DNA of 64,000 nucleotides from Betaproteobacteria bacterium (GCA_947453825.1 CANGHN010000007.1:1-64000), one strand, 5' to 3'. Positions 14,397-26,869 are shown, numbered from the stretch's first letter. Translations and numbers: made by a program. The notes: generated from the sequence alone by a model not told the origin.

Positions 14397-16256
14397 TTAT
14401 TTCTCCTGTGGGCGCCAAACTTGGCCGATAGCGAGTTTTTGAATCTTCTTGTTTCTGCCGTACCAAAGGTTGACAAGACCACGCGAGAAGAAGACGGCGG
14501 AGAACATGGAAGTCAAAATGCCTAAGCAATGGACAACCGCGAAACCTTTGATAGGGCCAGAACCAAATGCTAAGAGGGCCAAGCCAGCAATTAAGGTGGT
14601 GACGTTTGAGTCCAGAATCGTTGCCCAAGCCTTATCAAAGCCTACGGAGATTGCAGTATGCGGTGAAGCACCGTTACGCAACTCTTCACGAATACGTTCG
14701 TTAATCAAGACGTTGGAGTCAATCGCCATACCTAGCGCTAAGGCCATCGCCGCAATACCAGGCAAGGTGAGCGTAGCTTGCAGCATTGACAATACAGAGA
14801 TTAGTAGGAGTAAGTTCACGGCCAAGGCGACTACTGAGAAAGTACCAAACAGTAAGTAGTAAGCAATCATGAAAAGAGCAATGGCTGAAAAACCAATCAA
14901 GAGCGATTTGAAGCCCTTCTCAATATTTTCTGCGCCTAAGCTTGGTCCAATTGTGCGCTCTTCAATAATTTCCATCGGGGCTGCTAATGAGCCAGCACGT
15001 AATAACAGCGCTAAGTCATTAGCACTTTCAGTAGTAGGTTGACCGGTAATTTGGAACTTAGAGCCAAATTCACTTTGAATGGTGGCAATGGTGAGTACTT
15101 CACCCTTACCTTTTTCAAATAAGATCATTCCCATAGGCTTGCCAATATTCTCGCGTGTCACTTCTTGCATCACACGACCACCAGCAGCATCTAAGGAAAT
15201 ATTCACCGCAGGACGTTGGTTTTGATCAAAGCCAGCGCTTGCATCAGTAATACGATCACCACTAAAAATCACAGACTTTTTAAAGACACCTAAACGATTT
15301 TCACCAAAGCGGAAGGTGTCCATGCCTGGAGGGGCTGTTTCACCAATGCCAATAGTAGAAACTAGGGGATCAGCTAAGCGTGACTCTAGAGTAGCAGTGC
15401 GACCAATAATATCTTTAGCACGAGCAGTATCTTGTACGCCTGGTAATTGGACAACAATGCGTTCGGCCCCTTGTTGCTGAATCACAGGCTCTTTAACAGC
15501 CAGTTCATTCACTCGTTTATTCAGGGTAATAATGTTTTGTTTAACAGCGCTATCTTGAATCTCTTTGAGCGCAGTAGGTTTAAATTCACCCAGTAATGTT
15601 GGTGTAGCGCTAGCAGACTTCACTTGCCAAGTCAGCTCGGGTTGAACGCTTGTGAGTAGCGTGCGCGCTGCATTGGCTTCATCTGTACTACCAAAGTTAA
15701 TACTGATGCTATCGGCACCACGTTCAATGCCTTGATGACGAATGCTCTTGTCACGCAATTGACTGCGAATATCGCTCGCCAAAGAAGTTACCTTCTTTTG
15801 AACTGCGCCCTTCATATCTACTTGTAATAAGAAATACACGCCACCACGCAGGTCAAGACCTAAAGGCATGGGGAGCGCGTTGATTGTATTGAGCCAGCCT
15901 GGGGTATTGGATAGCAGATTTAAAGCAACCGTGTAATTAGGATCATTTTGGTCGACATTCAATTTTTGCTGCAACAGATCGCGGGCACGCAATTGAATAT
16001 CGGTATTGTTAAAGCGTATTTTGATAGAGCCTGCACTTCCATTAGTTTCAAAGAAGATGCCGGTGCTATTGATAGCAGCCTCAGCCAGAATTTTTTCAAC
16101 CCGAGACTGTGTCGCCAAATCAACCTTGATGGTTGGTTTGGCGGACGAGACCTGAACTGCAGGAGCCTCTCCAAAAAAATTCGGCAATGAATATAGTCCG
16201 CCGATTAGTAAAGCAACAACGATGACTAAATATTTCCAGAGAGGGTAGCGATTCAT
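14397..16256 (-). CDS. secD: Protein translocase subunit SecD
   Basis: SecD is the large RND-like partner of SecF in protein export. The 619-residue protein has an N-terminal helix (KYLVIVVALLIGGLYSLPNFF), a long periplasmic P1 domain starting with LGLDLRGGVYFLLQVD, and a C-terminal six-helix membrane domain with MALALGMAIDSNVLINERIR. The length matches family members of about 600-625 residues. It lies 21 bp after yajC and 3 bp before secF in an evident operon. Confidence 0.97.
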   Translation of the reverse strand: MNRYPLWKYLVIVVALLIGGLYSLPNFFGEAPAVQVSSAKPTIKVDLATQSRVEKILAEAAINSTGIFFETNGSAGSIKIRFNNTDIQLRARDLLQQKLNVDQNDPNYTVALNLLSNTPGWLNTINALPMPLGLDLRGGVYFLLQVDMKGAVQKKVTSLASDIRSQLRDKSIRHQGIERGADSISINFGSTDEANAARTLLTSVQPELTWQVKSASATPTLLGEFKPTALKEIQDSAVKQNIITLNKRVNELAVKEPVIQQQGAERIVVQLPGVQDTARAKDIIGRTATLESRLADPLVSTIGIGETAPPGMDTFRFGENRLGVFKKSVIFSGDRITDASAGFDQNQRPAVNISLDAAGGRVMQEVTRENIGKPMGMILFEKGKGEVLTIATIQSEFGSKFQITGQPTTESANDLALLLRAGSLAAPMEIIEERTIGPSLGAENIEKGFKSLLIGFSAIALFMIAYYLLFGTFSVVALAVNLLLLISVLSMLQATLTLPGIAAMALALGMAIDSNVLINERIREELRNGASPHTAISVGFDKAWATILDSNVTTLIAGLALLAFGSGPIKGFAVVHCLGILTSMFSAVFFSRGLVNLWYGRNKKIQKLAIGQVWRPQEK

Positions 16257-16277
16257 ATTGACTGACTTTTAAACGTA

Positions 16278-16604
16278 TTAAGCAGACTTCAAAGTGCCTT
16301 TTGGTAATACTGTGGTGATAGCACCTTTTTGTAATTGCACTTCTGTGCCAGTAGCGATTTCAACAGTAACAACCTGATCTTTGAGTGCACTGACTTTACC
16401 CATGATGCCGCCAACAGTTACTACTTCATCGCCAACGGCCAATGCTTCAAGCATCGCTTTAGTTTCTTTTTGACGCTTCATTTGTGGACGAATCATGATG
16501 AAGTACAAAACTGCAAACATCAAAATCAAAGGGAGGAAACTCATCAAGCCACCAGAATCTGCACCCGCGGCTGGAGCCTGGGCAAAAGCGTTACTAATCC
16601 ACAT
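16278..16604 (-). CDS. yajC: Sec translocon accessory protein YajC
   Basis: YajC is a small single-span membrane protein that associates with SecDF. The 108-residue sequence has a hydrophobic helix (LMSFLPLILMFAVLYFIMI) followed by the family signature RPQMKRQKE and the cytoplasmic GDEVVTVGGIMGKV domain. A GGAGG ribosome-binding site sits before the ATG. It is separated from tgt by 132 bp, wider than any other gap in the cluster, so it may have its own promoter. Confidence 0.96.
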   Translation of the reverse strand: MWISNAFAQAPAAGADSGGLMSFLPLILMFAVLYFIMIRPQMKRQKETKAMLEALAVGDEVVTVGGIMGKVSALKDQVVTVEIATGTEVQLQKGAITTVLPKGTLKSA

Positions 16605-16710
16605 ATAAAACCTCCGTTAAAGACGATTTGAAAACTGCCTTACTTTGCGACTTTGAAGTAAAGCCGTAAACCCGCAATTCTAAACTGTATGGGGCTTGAG
16701 AGCTGATTTG

Positions 16711-16727
16711 AGGGGGTCTATCCCCCT
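16711..16727. other. GC-rich hairpin between tgt and yajC
   Basis: A perfect 6-bp AGGGGG / CCCCCT stem encloses a 5-nt loop ten bases beyond the tgt stop codon. No T-tract follows on the minus strand, so it is not a standard terminator. It may stabilise the tgt mRNA 3' end or partly attenuate readthrough into yajC; both are guesses. Confidence 0.5.
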
Positions 16728-16736
16728 GTAGGGCTA

Positions 16737-18937
<2,201 letters not shown>

Positions 18938-18967
18938 AGCATTACCATCAGGTATTGGATTTTAACG

Positions 18968-21037
18968 ATGACTACTAAACAAGCGCCAAGCACACTCCAA
19001 AAGATGGGTTTAGACAGCCCTATGGCCCTTGCTTTGCATCTCCCTTCCCGATATGAAGATGAGACGGAGTTATTGACGATCGAAGAGGCCCTCAACCAGG
19101 GTCGTTTTAGCTCAGCACAGACCCAGGGGATCGTGATTCGTAATCAGGTCTTATTTCGGCCAAGAAGGCAGTTGTTGGTTACGATTGAGGATCACACAGC
19201 TACTTTACAACTCCGCTTTCTAAATTTTTACCCTAGCCAACAAAAACAAATGGCAGTTGGGGCTCATGTCCGTGTTCGTGGAGAGGTGCGCGAAGGTTTT
19301 CAGGGGCCTGAGATGGTCCATCCAACCGTGCGCGCAGTGGCCACAGATGCGCCATTACCAACTAGTCTCACGCCAGTCTATCCAGTAAGTGCTGGGGTTT
19401 CACAGCTGGTGATTCGTAAAGCAGTTACGCAAGCATTACGCGATCCGAGTTTGCAAGATAGTCTGGCAGAATTCTTGCCCAAAAAACTGATGTCAGAGTT
19501 ATTGCCAAGTCATGATTGGCCAAGCTTGCAATCAGCGATTACGTATTTGCATCAACCGCCTGCTGATGCAAATACCCAATCATTATTGGAACGCACCCAT
19601 CCCGCATGGCGACGCGTGCAATTTGAAGAACTACTGGCGCAACAAATCTCCTTAAAGCGTGCGCATGCCATTCGTAGAGAAAGGCATGCGCCGAGTTTTG
19701 CAAAAGCAAGCAAGGCAGGAAACAGCTTAGAAGTTGCCTTACTCAAAGCATTACCATTTCAATTAACTGGTGCACAAAATCAGGTTTGGACAGAAATTGG
19801 GGTTGATTTAGAAAAATCTTTTCCGATGAATCGCCTGCTTCAGGGTGATGTAGGCAGTGGTAAGACTGTAGTAGCGGCCCTGGCGGCGGCGCGTGTGATG
19901 GACTATGGGTATCAGGCAGCAATCATGGCCCCCACTGAAATCCTGGCAGAACAACATTATCTGAAGATGAAGGAATGGTTTGAGCCATTAGGGGTTCAAA
20001 TCGCTTGGCTATCAGGCAGCTTAAAGGCAAAAGAAAAAAGATCTGCTCAGGAAATGATTGAGAGTGGGCAAGCACAATTAATTGTGGGGACTCATGCGCT
20101 GATTCAGGAAAACGTTAGCTTTGCAAAGTTGGGCTTGGCAGTAATTGATGAACAACATCGCTTTGGAGTGCGACAGCGTTTAGAGATTCAGCAACGTGTA
20201 GGCTCTGAATTGTTCTACTGCCATCAATTGATGATGTCAGCTACACCAATACCGCGTACCTTAGCGATGACCTATTACGCTGATCTAGATGTATCAGTCA
20301 TTGATGAGTTGCCTCCAGGGCGCAAGCCAATCAATACCAAAGTGGTTAAGGCAAGTCGTCGTGATGAGGTCATTAGCGGCTTACATAGTTGGTTATTAAA
20401 AGGGCTACAGGCATATTGGGTCTGTCCTTTGATCGATGAATCTGAAGCCTTGCAGTTACAAACGGTAGTTGAGAGTTTTGAGCAGCTCACTCAAGCTTTA
20501 CCGGAATTTAAGGTGGGACTGGTTCACGGCCGATTAAAAGCAGAAGAAAAAGCAGCGGTAATGGCTGCATTTAAAGCAAACGAAATTCAGCTCTTAGTCG
20601 CAACTACTGTGATTGAAGTTGGGGTTGATGTACCCAATGCTGCGCTGATGGTGATTGAGCATGCCGAACGTTTTGGTTATGCCCAGATTCATCAATTGCG
20701 GGGGCGTGTTGGTCGTGGATCGGCTGACTCAGTTTGCATCTTGATGTATGCAGAACCATTATCGATGGCGGCTAAAGAGCGTTTACAGACTTTGCGTGAA
20801 GTTTCAGATGGTTTTGTAATTGCTGAACGGGATTTGTCCCTGCGTGGGCCAGGCGAATTACTAGGAGCCAAGCAGTCGGGGGATGCCATGCTGCGTTTTG
20901 TCGATTTGCAGCGCGATGCCTGGTTAATCGAGTTGGCCCAGCAGGCCGCTGAGCGCCTATTGGTAGAGCATGCAGATTTGGTAGAGCGCCATTTGGAGCG
21001 TTGGTTGGGTTCGCGCGCAGAATTTCTAAAGGCCTGA
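18968..21037 (+). CDS. recG: ATP-dependent DNA helicase RecG
   Basis: RecG is a monomeric double-strand DNA translocase that regresses stalled forks and processes branched DNA. The ORF opens at 18932 inside queA; the ATG at 18968 (689 residues, against 693 in E. coli) is the sensible start. The N-terminal wedge OB-fold is at about residues 60-150. Helicase motifs follow: Walker A QGDVGSGKTVVA, DEQH box VIDEQHRFGVRQR, MSATPIPRT, and RGRVGRGS. It is 10 bp from oxyR, as in other Burkholderiales. Confidence 0.97.
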   Translation: MTTKQAPSTLQKMGLDSPMALALHLPSRYEDETELLTIEEALNQGRFSSAQTQGIVIRNQVLFRPRRQLLVTIEDHTATLQLRFLNFYPSQQKQMAVGAHVRVRGEVREGFQGPEMVHPTVRAVATDAPLPTSLTPVYPVSAGVSQLVIRKAVTQALRDPSLQDSLAEFLPKKLMSELLPSHDWPSLQSAITYLHQPPADANTQSLLERTHPAWRRVQFEELLAQQISLKRAHAIRRERHAPSFAKASKAGNSLEVALLKALPFQLTGAQNQVWTEIGVDLEKSFPMNRLLQGDVGSGKTVVAALAAARVMDYGYQAAIMAPTEILAEQHYLKMKEWFEPLGVQIAWLSGSLKAKEKRSAQEMIESGQAQLIVGTHALIQENVSFAKLGLAVIDEQHRFGVRQRLEIQQRVGSELFYCHQLMMSATPIPRTLAMTYYADLDVSVIDELPPGRKPINTKVVKASRRDEVISGLHSWLLKGLQAYWVCPLIDESEALQLQTVVESFEQLTQALPEFKVGLVHGRLKAEEKAAVMAAFKANEIQLLVATTVIEVGVDVPNAALMVIEHAERFGYAQIHQLRGRVGRGSADSVCILMYAEPLSMAAKERLQTLREVSDGFVIAERDLSLRGPGELLGAKQSGDAMLRFVDLQRDAWLIELAQQAAERLLVEHADLVERHLERWLGSRAEFLKA

Positions 21038-21047
21038 TAATTAGCTT

Positions 21048-21974
21048 ATGACCTTAACTGAACTTCGCTATATCGTTGCTGTTGCCCGTGAGCGTCATTT
21101 TGGACGTGCGGCTGAGGCTTGTTTTGTATCGCAACCTACTTTGTCAGTTGCGATTAAGAAGCTTGAAGAAGAGCTATCAACGCAAATTTTTGAAAGAAGT
21201 AGCACTGAAGTGGCAATGACTGCTTTAGGTGCTTTAATTGTTGAGCAAGCCCAACGGGTTTTAGAAGAGGCTAACTCTTTAAAGCATCTTGCCAAGCATG
21301 GTCAAGACCCTTTATCTGGCCCACTTCGCTTAGGGGCTATTTACACGATTGCTCCATACCTCTTACCAAGTCTCGTACGTGTAGCAAGAGAAAGACTGCC
21401 GAATGCACCCTTATTCTTAGAAGAAAATTTCACTGTGCGTTTATTGGAGATGCTGCGTCAAGGATCTCTTGATTGTGCAGTGTTAGCTGATCCCTTTGCT
21501 AGTGCTGGGATGGACGTGATTGATTTATACGAAGAGCCATTTTTAGTGGCGGTCCCCAAGGGGCATCCTTGGGAGGGTCGCAAATCCATAGGCCATCAAG
21601 AGCTCAAAGAGCAAAATACTTTATTACTTGGAGCAGGACATTGTTTTCGAGATCATGTTTTAGGCGTTTGCCCCGAACTCAACCGTTTAGGTTCTGGTTC
21701 AACCATTGGTGAGCAGCGCAGCTTTGAAGGATCTTCCCTAGAGACTATTCGGCAAATGGTAGCTGGCGGTATTGGCATTTCAGTATTGCCTCGTACCTCG
21801 GTCATCGATCCTAATCTGCACGATGGTTTGATCCGATATATTCCTTTGGATGAGCCAGTACCCACTCGTCGAGTATGTTTGGTATGGCGTAAGAGTTATC
21901 CACGTGCGGCGGCTATGCATGAATTGGCTAATATTATTCGTAGTTGTGAACTACCTGGAGTAACCCTGGTTTGA
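21048..21974 (+). CDS. oxyR: Hydrogen peroxide sensor/regulator OxyR
   Basis: OxyR is a LysR-family activator of peroxide defence. The 308-residue protein has the N-terminal winged helix with [19 protein letters not shown] and a C-terminal sensor domain. By counting, the redox pair in [14 protein letters not shown] falls at C199 and C208, the same spacing and numbering as E. coli OxyR, so a disulfide switch is strongly supported. It follows recG by 10 bp and overlaps ubiA by 4 bp. No catalase or peroxiredoxin gene is in the window, so its targets are elsewhere. Confidence 0.95.
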   Translation: MTLTELRYIVAVARERHFGRAAEACFVSQPTLSVAIKKLEEELSTQIFERSSTEVAMTALGALIVEQAQRVLEEANSLKHLAKHGQDPLSGPLRLGAIYTIAPYLLPSLVRVARERLPNAPLFLEENFTVRLLEMLRQGSLDCAVLADPFASAGMDVIDLYEEPFLVAVPKGHPWEGRKSIGHQELKEQNTLLLGAGHCFRDHVLGVCPELNRLGSGSTIGEQRSFEGSSLETIRQMVAGGIGISVLPRTSVIDPNLHDGLIRYIPLDEPVPTRRVCLVWRKSYPRAAAMHELANIIRSCELPGVTLV

Positions 21975-22840
21975 GCCAGCAATGGAGCGATCGTTTGCGT
22001 GCCTATGCTTATCTGATTCGTTTAGATAAGCCCATTGGCACACTTTTACTTTTATGGCCTACTTTATGGGCCTTATGGCTTGCTAGTAGTGGCCTGCCAG
22101 ATATTCAGATGCTATCGATCTTTGTTGTGGGTACCTTCTTGATGCGTAGTAGCGGTTGTGCGATGAATGACTATGCAGACCGCAACTTTGACCGTCATGT
22201 ACTTAGAACACAAGGACGCCCAGTGACCAGCGGCAAGATATCTGGCAAAGAGGCAATAGCAGTTGCCTTACTCTTAGCCTTCATTGCGTTTTTGCTGATA
22301 CAGCCACTGAATGGCTATACCAAGAAGCTTTCCTTTTTAGCTCTAGCGGTTGCATTTATTTACCCCTTTACTAAGCGTTTTTTTGCTATACCTCAAGCGA
22401 TCTTGGGAATTGCTTTTGGTTTTGGTATTCCAATGGCTTATGCTGCGACCCTCGATTTTATTCCCCTTGAGGCATGGATCTTATTTGTTGGGAATGTCTT
22501 TTGGGCAATCGCCTATGACACAGCGTACGCCATGGTGGATCGAGAAGATGACATACGTCTAGGCTTGAGAACCTCAGCTATTACGTTCGGAAAATACGAT
22601 GTTTTCGCGATTGCAATCAGCTATGGCATTTTGTTTTTGACCCAACTCTGGGTTGCTCAACTAGCAAACTTGAGTAATTATTTTTTAGTAGGCTGGTTCG
22701 CAGCCCTAGCTTGCGCTATTTACCACCTGCAATTGGTTGCCACGCGAAAGCGAGAAGAGTGTTTTCGAGCCTTTCGTCACAACAATTGGCTAGGCGGATT
22801 TTTATTTCTAGGAATTGTTCTCGGATTGGCCTTGAGCTAA
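21971..22840 (+). CDS. ubiA: 4-hydroxybenzoate polyprenyltransferase
   Basis: UbiA prenylates 4-hydroxybenzoate in ubiquinone synthesis and is an integral membrane enzyme. The 289-residue protein has about eight hydrophobic helices and both magnesium-binding aspartate motifs, [12 protein letters not shown] (about residues 65-76) and DREDDIRLG (about 189-197). The start is TTG overlapping the oxyR stop (TTGA), which makes coupling with oxyR likely. It converges on proC with a 15-bp gap. Confidence 0.95.
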   Translation: MSQQWSDRLRAYAYLIRLDKPIGTLLLLWPTLWALWLASSGLPDIQMLSIFVVGTFLMRSSGCAMNDYADRNFDRHVLRTQGRPVTSGKISGKEAIAVALLLAFIAFLLIQPLNGYTKKLSFLALAVAFIYPFTKRFFAIPQAILGIAFGFGIPMAYAATLDFIPLEAWILFVGNVFWAIAYDTAYAMVDREDDIRLGLRTSAITFGKYDVFAIAISYGILFLTQLWVAQLANLSNYFLVGWFAALACAIYHLQLVATRKREECFRAFRHNNWLGGFLFLGIVLGLALS

Positions 22841-22855
22841 GTCTTACTACGTAGA

Positions 22856-23713
22856 TTAGTCCTTACCTAATTCATCACCCATAGCCTTGCCGCGTTGATT
22901 AGCTGCCGCAATGGCCTTCTCCAGAATCTGATGCCAACCTTCTTGCTGCAGCACTTCAAGCGCCGCAGCGGTAGTACCGCCCTTTGAGGTTACCCGTTCA
23001 CGCAATTTGCCGGCATGCTCATCTGAGTTGTGAGCTAATTGTGTAGCACCTTCAAGCGTTGCATAAGCAAGCTTGCGAGCACTCACAGCATCTAGGCCAA
23101 GCTTTTCCCCGGCCGATTGCATCGCCTCCAAAAAGGCAAATACATAGGCAGGCCCGCTACCAGAAACGGCAGTGACAGCGTCCATCAGTTTTTCTTCTGC
23201 GACCCAAACACTTTGACCAACAGCACTGCAAATCGTTTCCGCTAATTGACGGTCGGTTGCACTAACAGCAGTATCAGCAAATAAACCTGTAATACCTTTG
23301 CCAATGAGCGCTGGTGTATTGGGCATAGCACGCACACAGCGCGCGTGATCTAACCAGCGGCTCATGTCTTGTAAGCGAATGCCTGCAGCAATGCTCACGA
23401 TGAGCGGGCCAGGTGCGGATGCATGCTTTAATTTAGCAGCTAAGCCTTTAGCAACGACATTAAAGTCTTGTGGTTTGATGGCCATTACCACCACATTATT
23501 TTTAGAAAAATCAAAAGATATCTGCTCTAGAGAGCTAATTCCTTGAACACCAAAATCTTCATGTAACTTGAGGGCAGTTGCTGCATTTGCTTCTACTACC
23601 GAGAGTTGCTTTGCATGAAATCCATTGGCAAGCAGGCCGCTAATTAAAGCGCGTCCCATATTGCCGCCACCAATGAAGGTGATGTGTGTATTTGCTTGAT
23701 TTTGTGTGCTCAT
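22856..23713 (-). CDS. proC: Pyrroline-5-carboxylate reductase
   Basis: ProC performs the last step of proline synthesis, reducing pyrroline-5-carboxylate with NAD(P)H. The Rossmann loop TFIGGGNMGRALISGLL lies near residue 12, and the C-terminal dimerisation/active-site segment includes AVSGSGPAYVFAFLEAM and RVTSKGGTTAAALEVL. The length of 285 residues is normal. Its start overlaps the yggS stop by 4 bp, a pairing conserved widely in bacteria, and it ends a coupled run from glcD. Confidence 0.97.
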   Translation of the reverse strand: MSTQNQANTHITFIGGGNMGRALISGLLANGFHAKQLSVVEANAATALKLHEDFGVQGISSLEQISFDFSKNNVVVMAIKPQDFNVVAKGLAAKLKHASAPGPLIVSIAAGIRLQDMSRWLDHARCVRAMPNTPALIGKGITGLFADTAVSATDRQLAETICSAVGQSVWVAEEKLMDAVTAVSGSGPAYVFAFLEAMQSAGEKLGLDAVSARKLAYATLEGATQLAHNSDEHAGKLRERVTSKGGTTAAALEVLQQEGWHQILEKAIAAANQRGKAMGDELGKD

Positions 23714-24435
23714 GGGGTAATCTTAGCGCGCTTCCCAAAAATCGCTGTGCCAACCCGAACCATGGTACTGCCCTGGGCAATAGCCGCCTCTAAATCATCA
23801 GACATACCCATCGATAAAGTATCAAAAAATTGGTACCCAGAATCAGTGAGGCGGGTAGCTTGGATTTGTTGAAAGCACTCGCGGACTTGGGCAAAAGCTT
23901 TGCGCTGTTCTGCAGGGTCTACGCTAGGTGCCGGAATGGCCATGAGCCCCCTTAAGACTATTTGAGGTAGTTGAGCGATAGCATCACATAGAGCTTGCGC
24001 CTCTGAAAGCGGAATACCGCTTTTACTAGCTTCTTCACTAACATTGACTTGTACACAGACTTGGAGTTCAGCTAGACCTGGGAACTCAGCACGTTGGGCT
24101 GATAAGCGTTCTGCTATTTTGAGACGATCAACGCTATGTACCCAATCAAAATGCTCGGCCACTTCTCTAGTTTTGTTACTTTGTAGTGGGCCAATAAAGT
24201 GCCAGACCAGCCAGGGGCGTAATTTGGCTAATTGGCTGATTTTTTCAACAGCTTCTTGAACATAGTTTTCACCAAAAGCAGATTGTCCAGCATGCATGGC
24301 TTCTTCAATGGCTGAAGCTGGAAAGGTTTTGCTGACTGCCAGGAGCTCTACTTCTTCAGGCTCGCGCTTTGCTGCTAATACTGCAAGTTCAATGCGCTGC
24401 TTGACCTGCATGAGGTTGACAACAATCGAGTTCAT
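23710..24435 (-). CDS. yggS: YggS-family pyridoxal phosphate homeostasis protein
   Basis: This is a PLP-binding protein (PLPBP/YggS) with an alanine-racemase-like barrel and no known catalytic activity; it buffers PLP and affects amino- and keto-acid pools. The PLP lysine is K36 in LLAVSKTFPASAI. Other marks are FGENYVQEAVEKI, WHFIGPLQSNK and SMGMSDDLEAAI. It is 241 residues. It overlaps both glcF and proC by 4 bp, so its translation is probably coupled to glycolate oxidase subunits. Confidence 0.95.
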   Translation of the reverse strand: MNSIVVNLMQVKQRIELAVLAAKREPEEVELLAVSKTFPASAIEEAMHAGQSAFGENYVQEAVEKISQLAKLRPWLVWHFIGPLQSNKTREVAEHFDWVHSVDRLKIAERLSAQRAEFPGLAELQVCVQVNVSEEASKSGIPLSEAQALCDAIAQLPQIVLRGLMAIPAPSVDPAEQRKAFAQVRECFQQIQATRLTDSGYQFFDTLSMGMSDDLEAAIAQGSTMVRVGTAIFGKRAKITP

Positions 24436-25712
24436 CTTGTTTGGGATGACTGCTTGCTGAGCAGTTGATCGACAATCTCAATCCAATGGATTACTGGGGT
24501 ATCTTCCTGTTGCAGGTGGGTGATGCAACCAATATTGCCGGAAACAATCACTTCTGAGCCGGATTCTTCGCAGGCGGTATTGAGGTGATGAAGCTTATTT
24601 TTACGTAATTGCTCAGAGAGCTCGGGTTGAGTGATTGAGTAAGTGCCAGCAGAGCCACAGCAAAGGTGGCTATCGGCACATAAGTGCACACCCACTCCAA
24701 TACTAGATAGTAGGCCCTCTACTTTGCCCCGTATTTGTTGGCCGTGTTGCAAAGTGCAAGGTGGGTGATACACCACTCCTGGTTTTTGCTCAGTACCAAT
24801 GAGCTGAATAAGCTCATTTTGTAATGCCGGTAGGATTTCTGAGATATCTTTGGTGAGCTCAGAAATTCTCTTTGCTTTAGCGGCATAAGCAGAATCATGA
24901 ACAAAGAGATGGCCGTAGTCCTTTACCATGACGCCACATCCCGAGGCAGTCATCACGATTGCTTCAATGCCGCTTTCAACGAGAGGCCACCAAGCATCGA
25001 TATTTTGGCGAGCATTATCTAAGCCGCCCGCTTGGTCATTGAGATGATGACGCAAGGCGCCGCAGCAAGTGGCATTGGGCGCGTTAAGCAACTGAATTTT
25101 GAGAGCATCTAATACGCGTGCTGTTGCAGAATTAATGTTAGGCAGCATTCCTGGTTGAACACAACCTTCTAAGATGAGCATCTTACGAGTATGTGCTGTA
25201 GTAGGTCGTGCATAGGGCTCAGTAGTATTTGCTAGGGCCTTATTTTTAATTTGCGGAATTTTGCGTTGAATACTACTTGGCATGAGTGGGCGTACTAGAC
25301 GACCTAGAGCCATTACAGAATTAAATAGCGCCGGCTTTGTTAAGCCCTCTTTTAAGGCCCAGCGCGTGAGACGCTCACCTGCGGGGCGCGTTGGCGTATT
25401 GTCTTCTGCCCATTTGCGCCCAATATCGATGAGGTTACCGTATTGCACTCCACTTGGGCAGGTGCTTTCGCAATTGCGACAAGTGAGGCAGCGATCTAAA
25501 TGAAGACGTGTTTTTTCAGTGGGTGCTTGACCTTCAGCCATTTGCTTAATGAGATAAATACGACCACGAGGACCATCAAGTTCATCACCTAGCAGTTGAT
25601 AGGTGGGGCAGGTAGCGGTACAAAAACCACAGTGCACGCATTTACCAAGAATACGGGCTGCTTCAATACCTTCAGACGTATTGGCAAATTGGGGGGCGAG
25701 TTGAGTTTGCAT
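24432..25712 (-). CDS. glcF: Glycolate oxidase iron-sulfur subunit
   Basis: GlcF carries electrons from the GlcD/GlcE flavin subunits to the quinone pool. Two ferredoxin-type 4Fe-4S motifs are visible, CVHCGFCTATCP (near residue 25) and CLTCRNCESTCPSG (near 76), followed by two cysteine-rich CCG domains (CCGALRHHL and CCGSAGTYSI). The 426-residue length is normal. It starts 8 bp after glcE and overlaps yggS by 4 bp. Confidence 0.95.
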   Translation of the reverse strand: MQTQLAPQFANTSEGIEAARILGKCVHCGFCTATCPTYQLLGDELDGPRGRIYLIKQMAEGQAPTEKTRLHLDRCLTCRNCESTCPSGVQYGNLIDIGRKWAEDNTPTRPAGERLTRWALKEGLTKPALFNSVMALGRLVRPLMPSSIQRKIPQIKNKALANTTEPYARPTTAHTRKMLILEGCVQPGMLPNINSATARVLDALKIQLLNAPNATCCGALRHHLNDQAGGLDNARQNIDAWWPLVESGIEAIVMTASGCGVMVKDYGHLFVHDSAYAAKAKRISELTKDISEILPALQNELIQLIGTEQKPGVVYHPPCTLQHGQQIRGKVEGLLSSIGVGVHLCADSHLCCGSAGTYSITQPELSEQLRKNKLHHLNTACEESGSEVIVSGNIGCITHLQQEDTPVIHWIEIVDQLLSKQSSQTR

Positions 25713-25720
25713 AGTGATGC

Positions 25721-26869
25721 TTATGAAAGACGGTTAGTTGCAAATACACCTGCTGGATCAAACGCAGATCTCAGACGTGCCTGTACAAGCTCTAGTGCTT
25801 TAGAGTGCGCTTGCTCGCTTAATAAGGTAAAGCGCTGGAAGGACGGATCAACATTAACTCCTTGCTTAAAACGCGTAGCATGACCACCGTGCGCGCTAGC
25901 AATTTGCTTCATAGCGGTAAAGGTTTTTTCATCGCCAGAGCCTTTGATCCAGCGTTGTTGGCCATGCCACTCCAACACTAGCTCATCTTCTATATTGGGC
26001 ATGGAAAGCATTCCACATGCAGCGGGCAGTGATAGGCGATACAGAGTTTGATCGGCTTTGAGATTATTCAATACAGAAAGTTTTTGTTCGCGGACATCAT
26101 TCCAAAATACCTCAGCGCTTTGGGCATCAATTTCAGCAGCCATTACTAAAGAACTCATGAGTGGGATAGCAGCTTTTACTGCAGCTGCAGCTCCTGCCAA
26201 ACGAATAGTGAGTTGACCATCAGCATTACCATTACCAATCCAGCAACTGGCTGAGAGTGGGAGTGGTTGACCAGCCCATTCATTTAATACTTGCAGTGCT
26301 TTACTTTGTGAGAGCTGACAACGCAGCGTTGTAGTTGCTGCAGGTTTGGGTAACACCTTCACTGAGGCTTCTAGCAATAATGACAAAGTACCTAGTGAGC
26401 CAGGCAGTAAGCGCGAGACGTCATAACCTGCAACGTTTTTCATTACCTTACCGCCAAAAGAAAGATCTTGACCTTTACCGCCCATAATTCGGGCGCCTAA
26501 AACAAAGTCACGTAAATTGCCTGCGCTAATACGGCCTGGACCCGCAAGTCCTGAGGCAATAGCGCCGCCAAACGTCGCATTTTCACCAAAGTGAGGAGGC
26601 TCAAACGGGAGAACCTGATTTTTTTCTTTGAGGGCTGCTTCAATTTCTTTTAAAGGCGTACCCGCGCAGGCGGTGATGACGAGTTCTTCAGGTTGGTATT
26701 CCAAAATACCGGAGTAGCTGCGAGCATCTAACTTTGTCAGAGTATTGTGATTGCCATACCAGTCTTTAGTTCCGCCACCAGAGATGGACAGTGAAGCTTT
26801 ATTTTTGGCAGCACTCAGAATTTGTTCTCGGAATGCATCAATACTTGCCTTACTACTGGAGTGATTCAT
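25721..26869 (-). CDS. glcE: Glycolate oxidase FAD-binding subunit
   Basis: GlcE is the shorter FAD-domain subunit of glycolate dehydrogenase. The ORF opens at 26938 inside glcD, but the ATG at 26869 overlaps the glcD stop by one base (TAATG) and gives 382 residues beginning MNHSSSKAS, close to the family length. FAD-linked oxidase features include LPFEPPHFGENATFGGAIAS and VMKNVAGYDVSRLLPGSLG. It belongs to the glcD-glcE-glcF-yggS-proC run and cannot act without its partners. Confidence 0.95.
   Translation of the reverse strand: MNHSSSKASIDAFREQILSAAKNKASLSISGGGTKDWYGNHNTLTKLDARSYSGILEYQPEELVITACAGTPLKEIEAALKEKNQVLPFEPPHFGENATFGGAIASGLAGPGRISAGNLRDFVLGARIMGGKGQDLSFGGKVMKNVAGYDVSRLLPGSLGTLSLLLEASVKVLPKPAATTTLRCQLSQSKALQVLNEWAGQPLPLSASCWIGNGNADGQLTIRLAGAAAAVKAAIPLMSSLVMAAEIDAQSAEVFWNDVREQKLSVLNNLKADQTLYRLSLPAACGMLSMPNIEDELVLEWHGQQRWIKGSGDEKTFTAMKQIASAHGGHATRFKQGVNVDPSFQRFTLLSEQAHSKALELVQARLRSAFDPAGVFATNRLS

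Noticed and set aside
22847-22854. CTACGTAG palindrome between ubiA and proC
   Set aside because: An 8-bp palindrome is expected by chance in 64 kb, and it has no T-tract or partner repeat.
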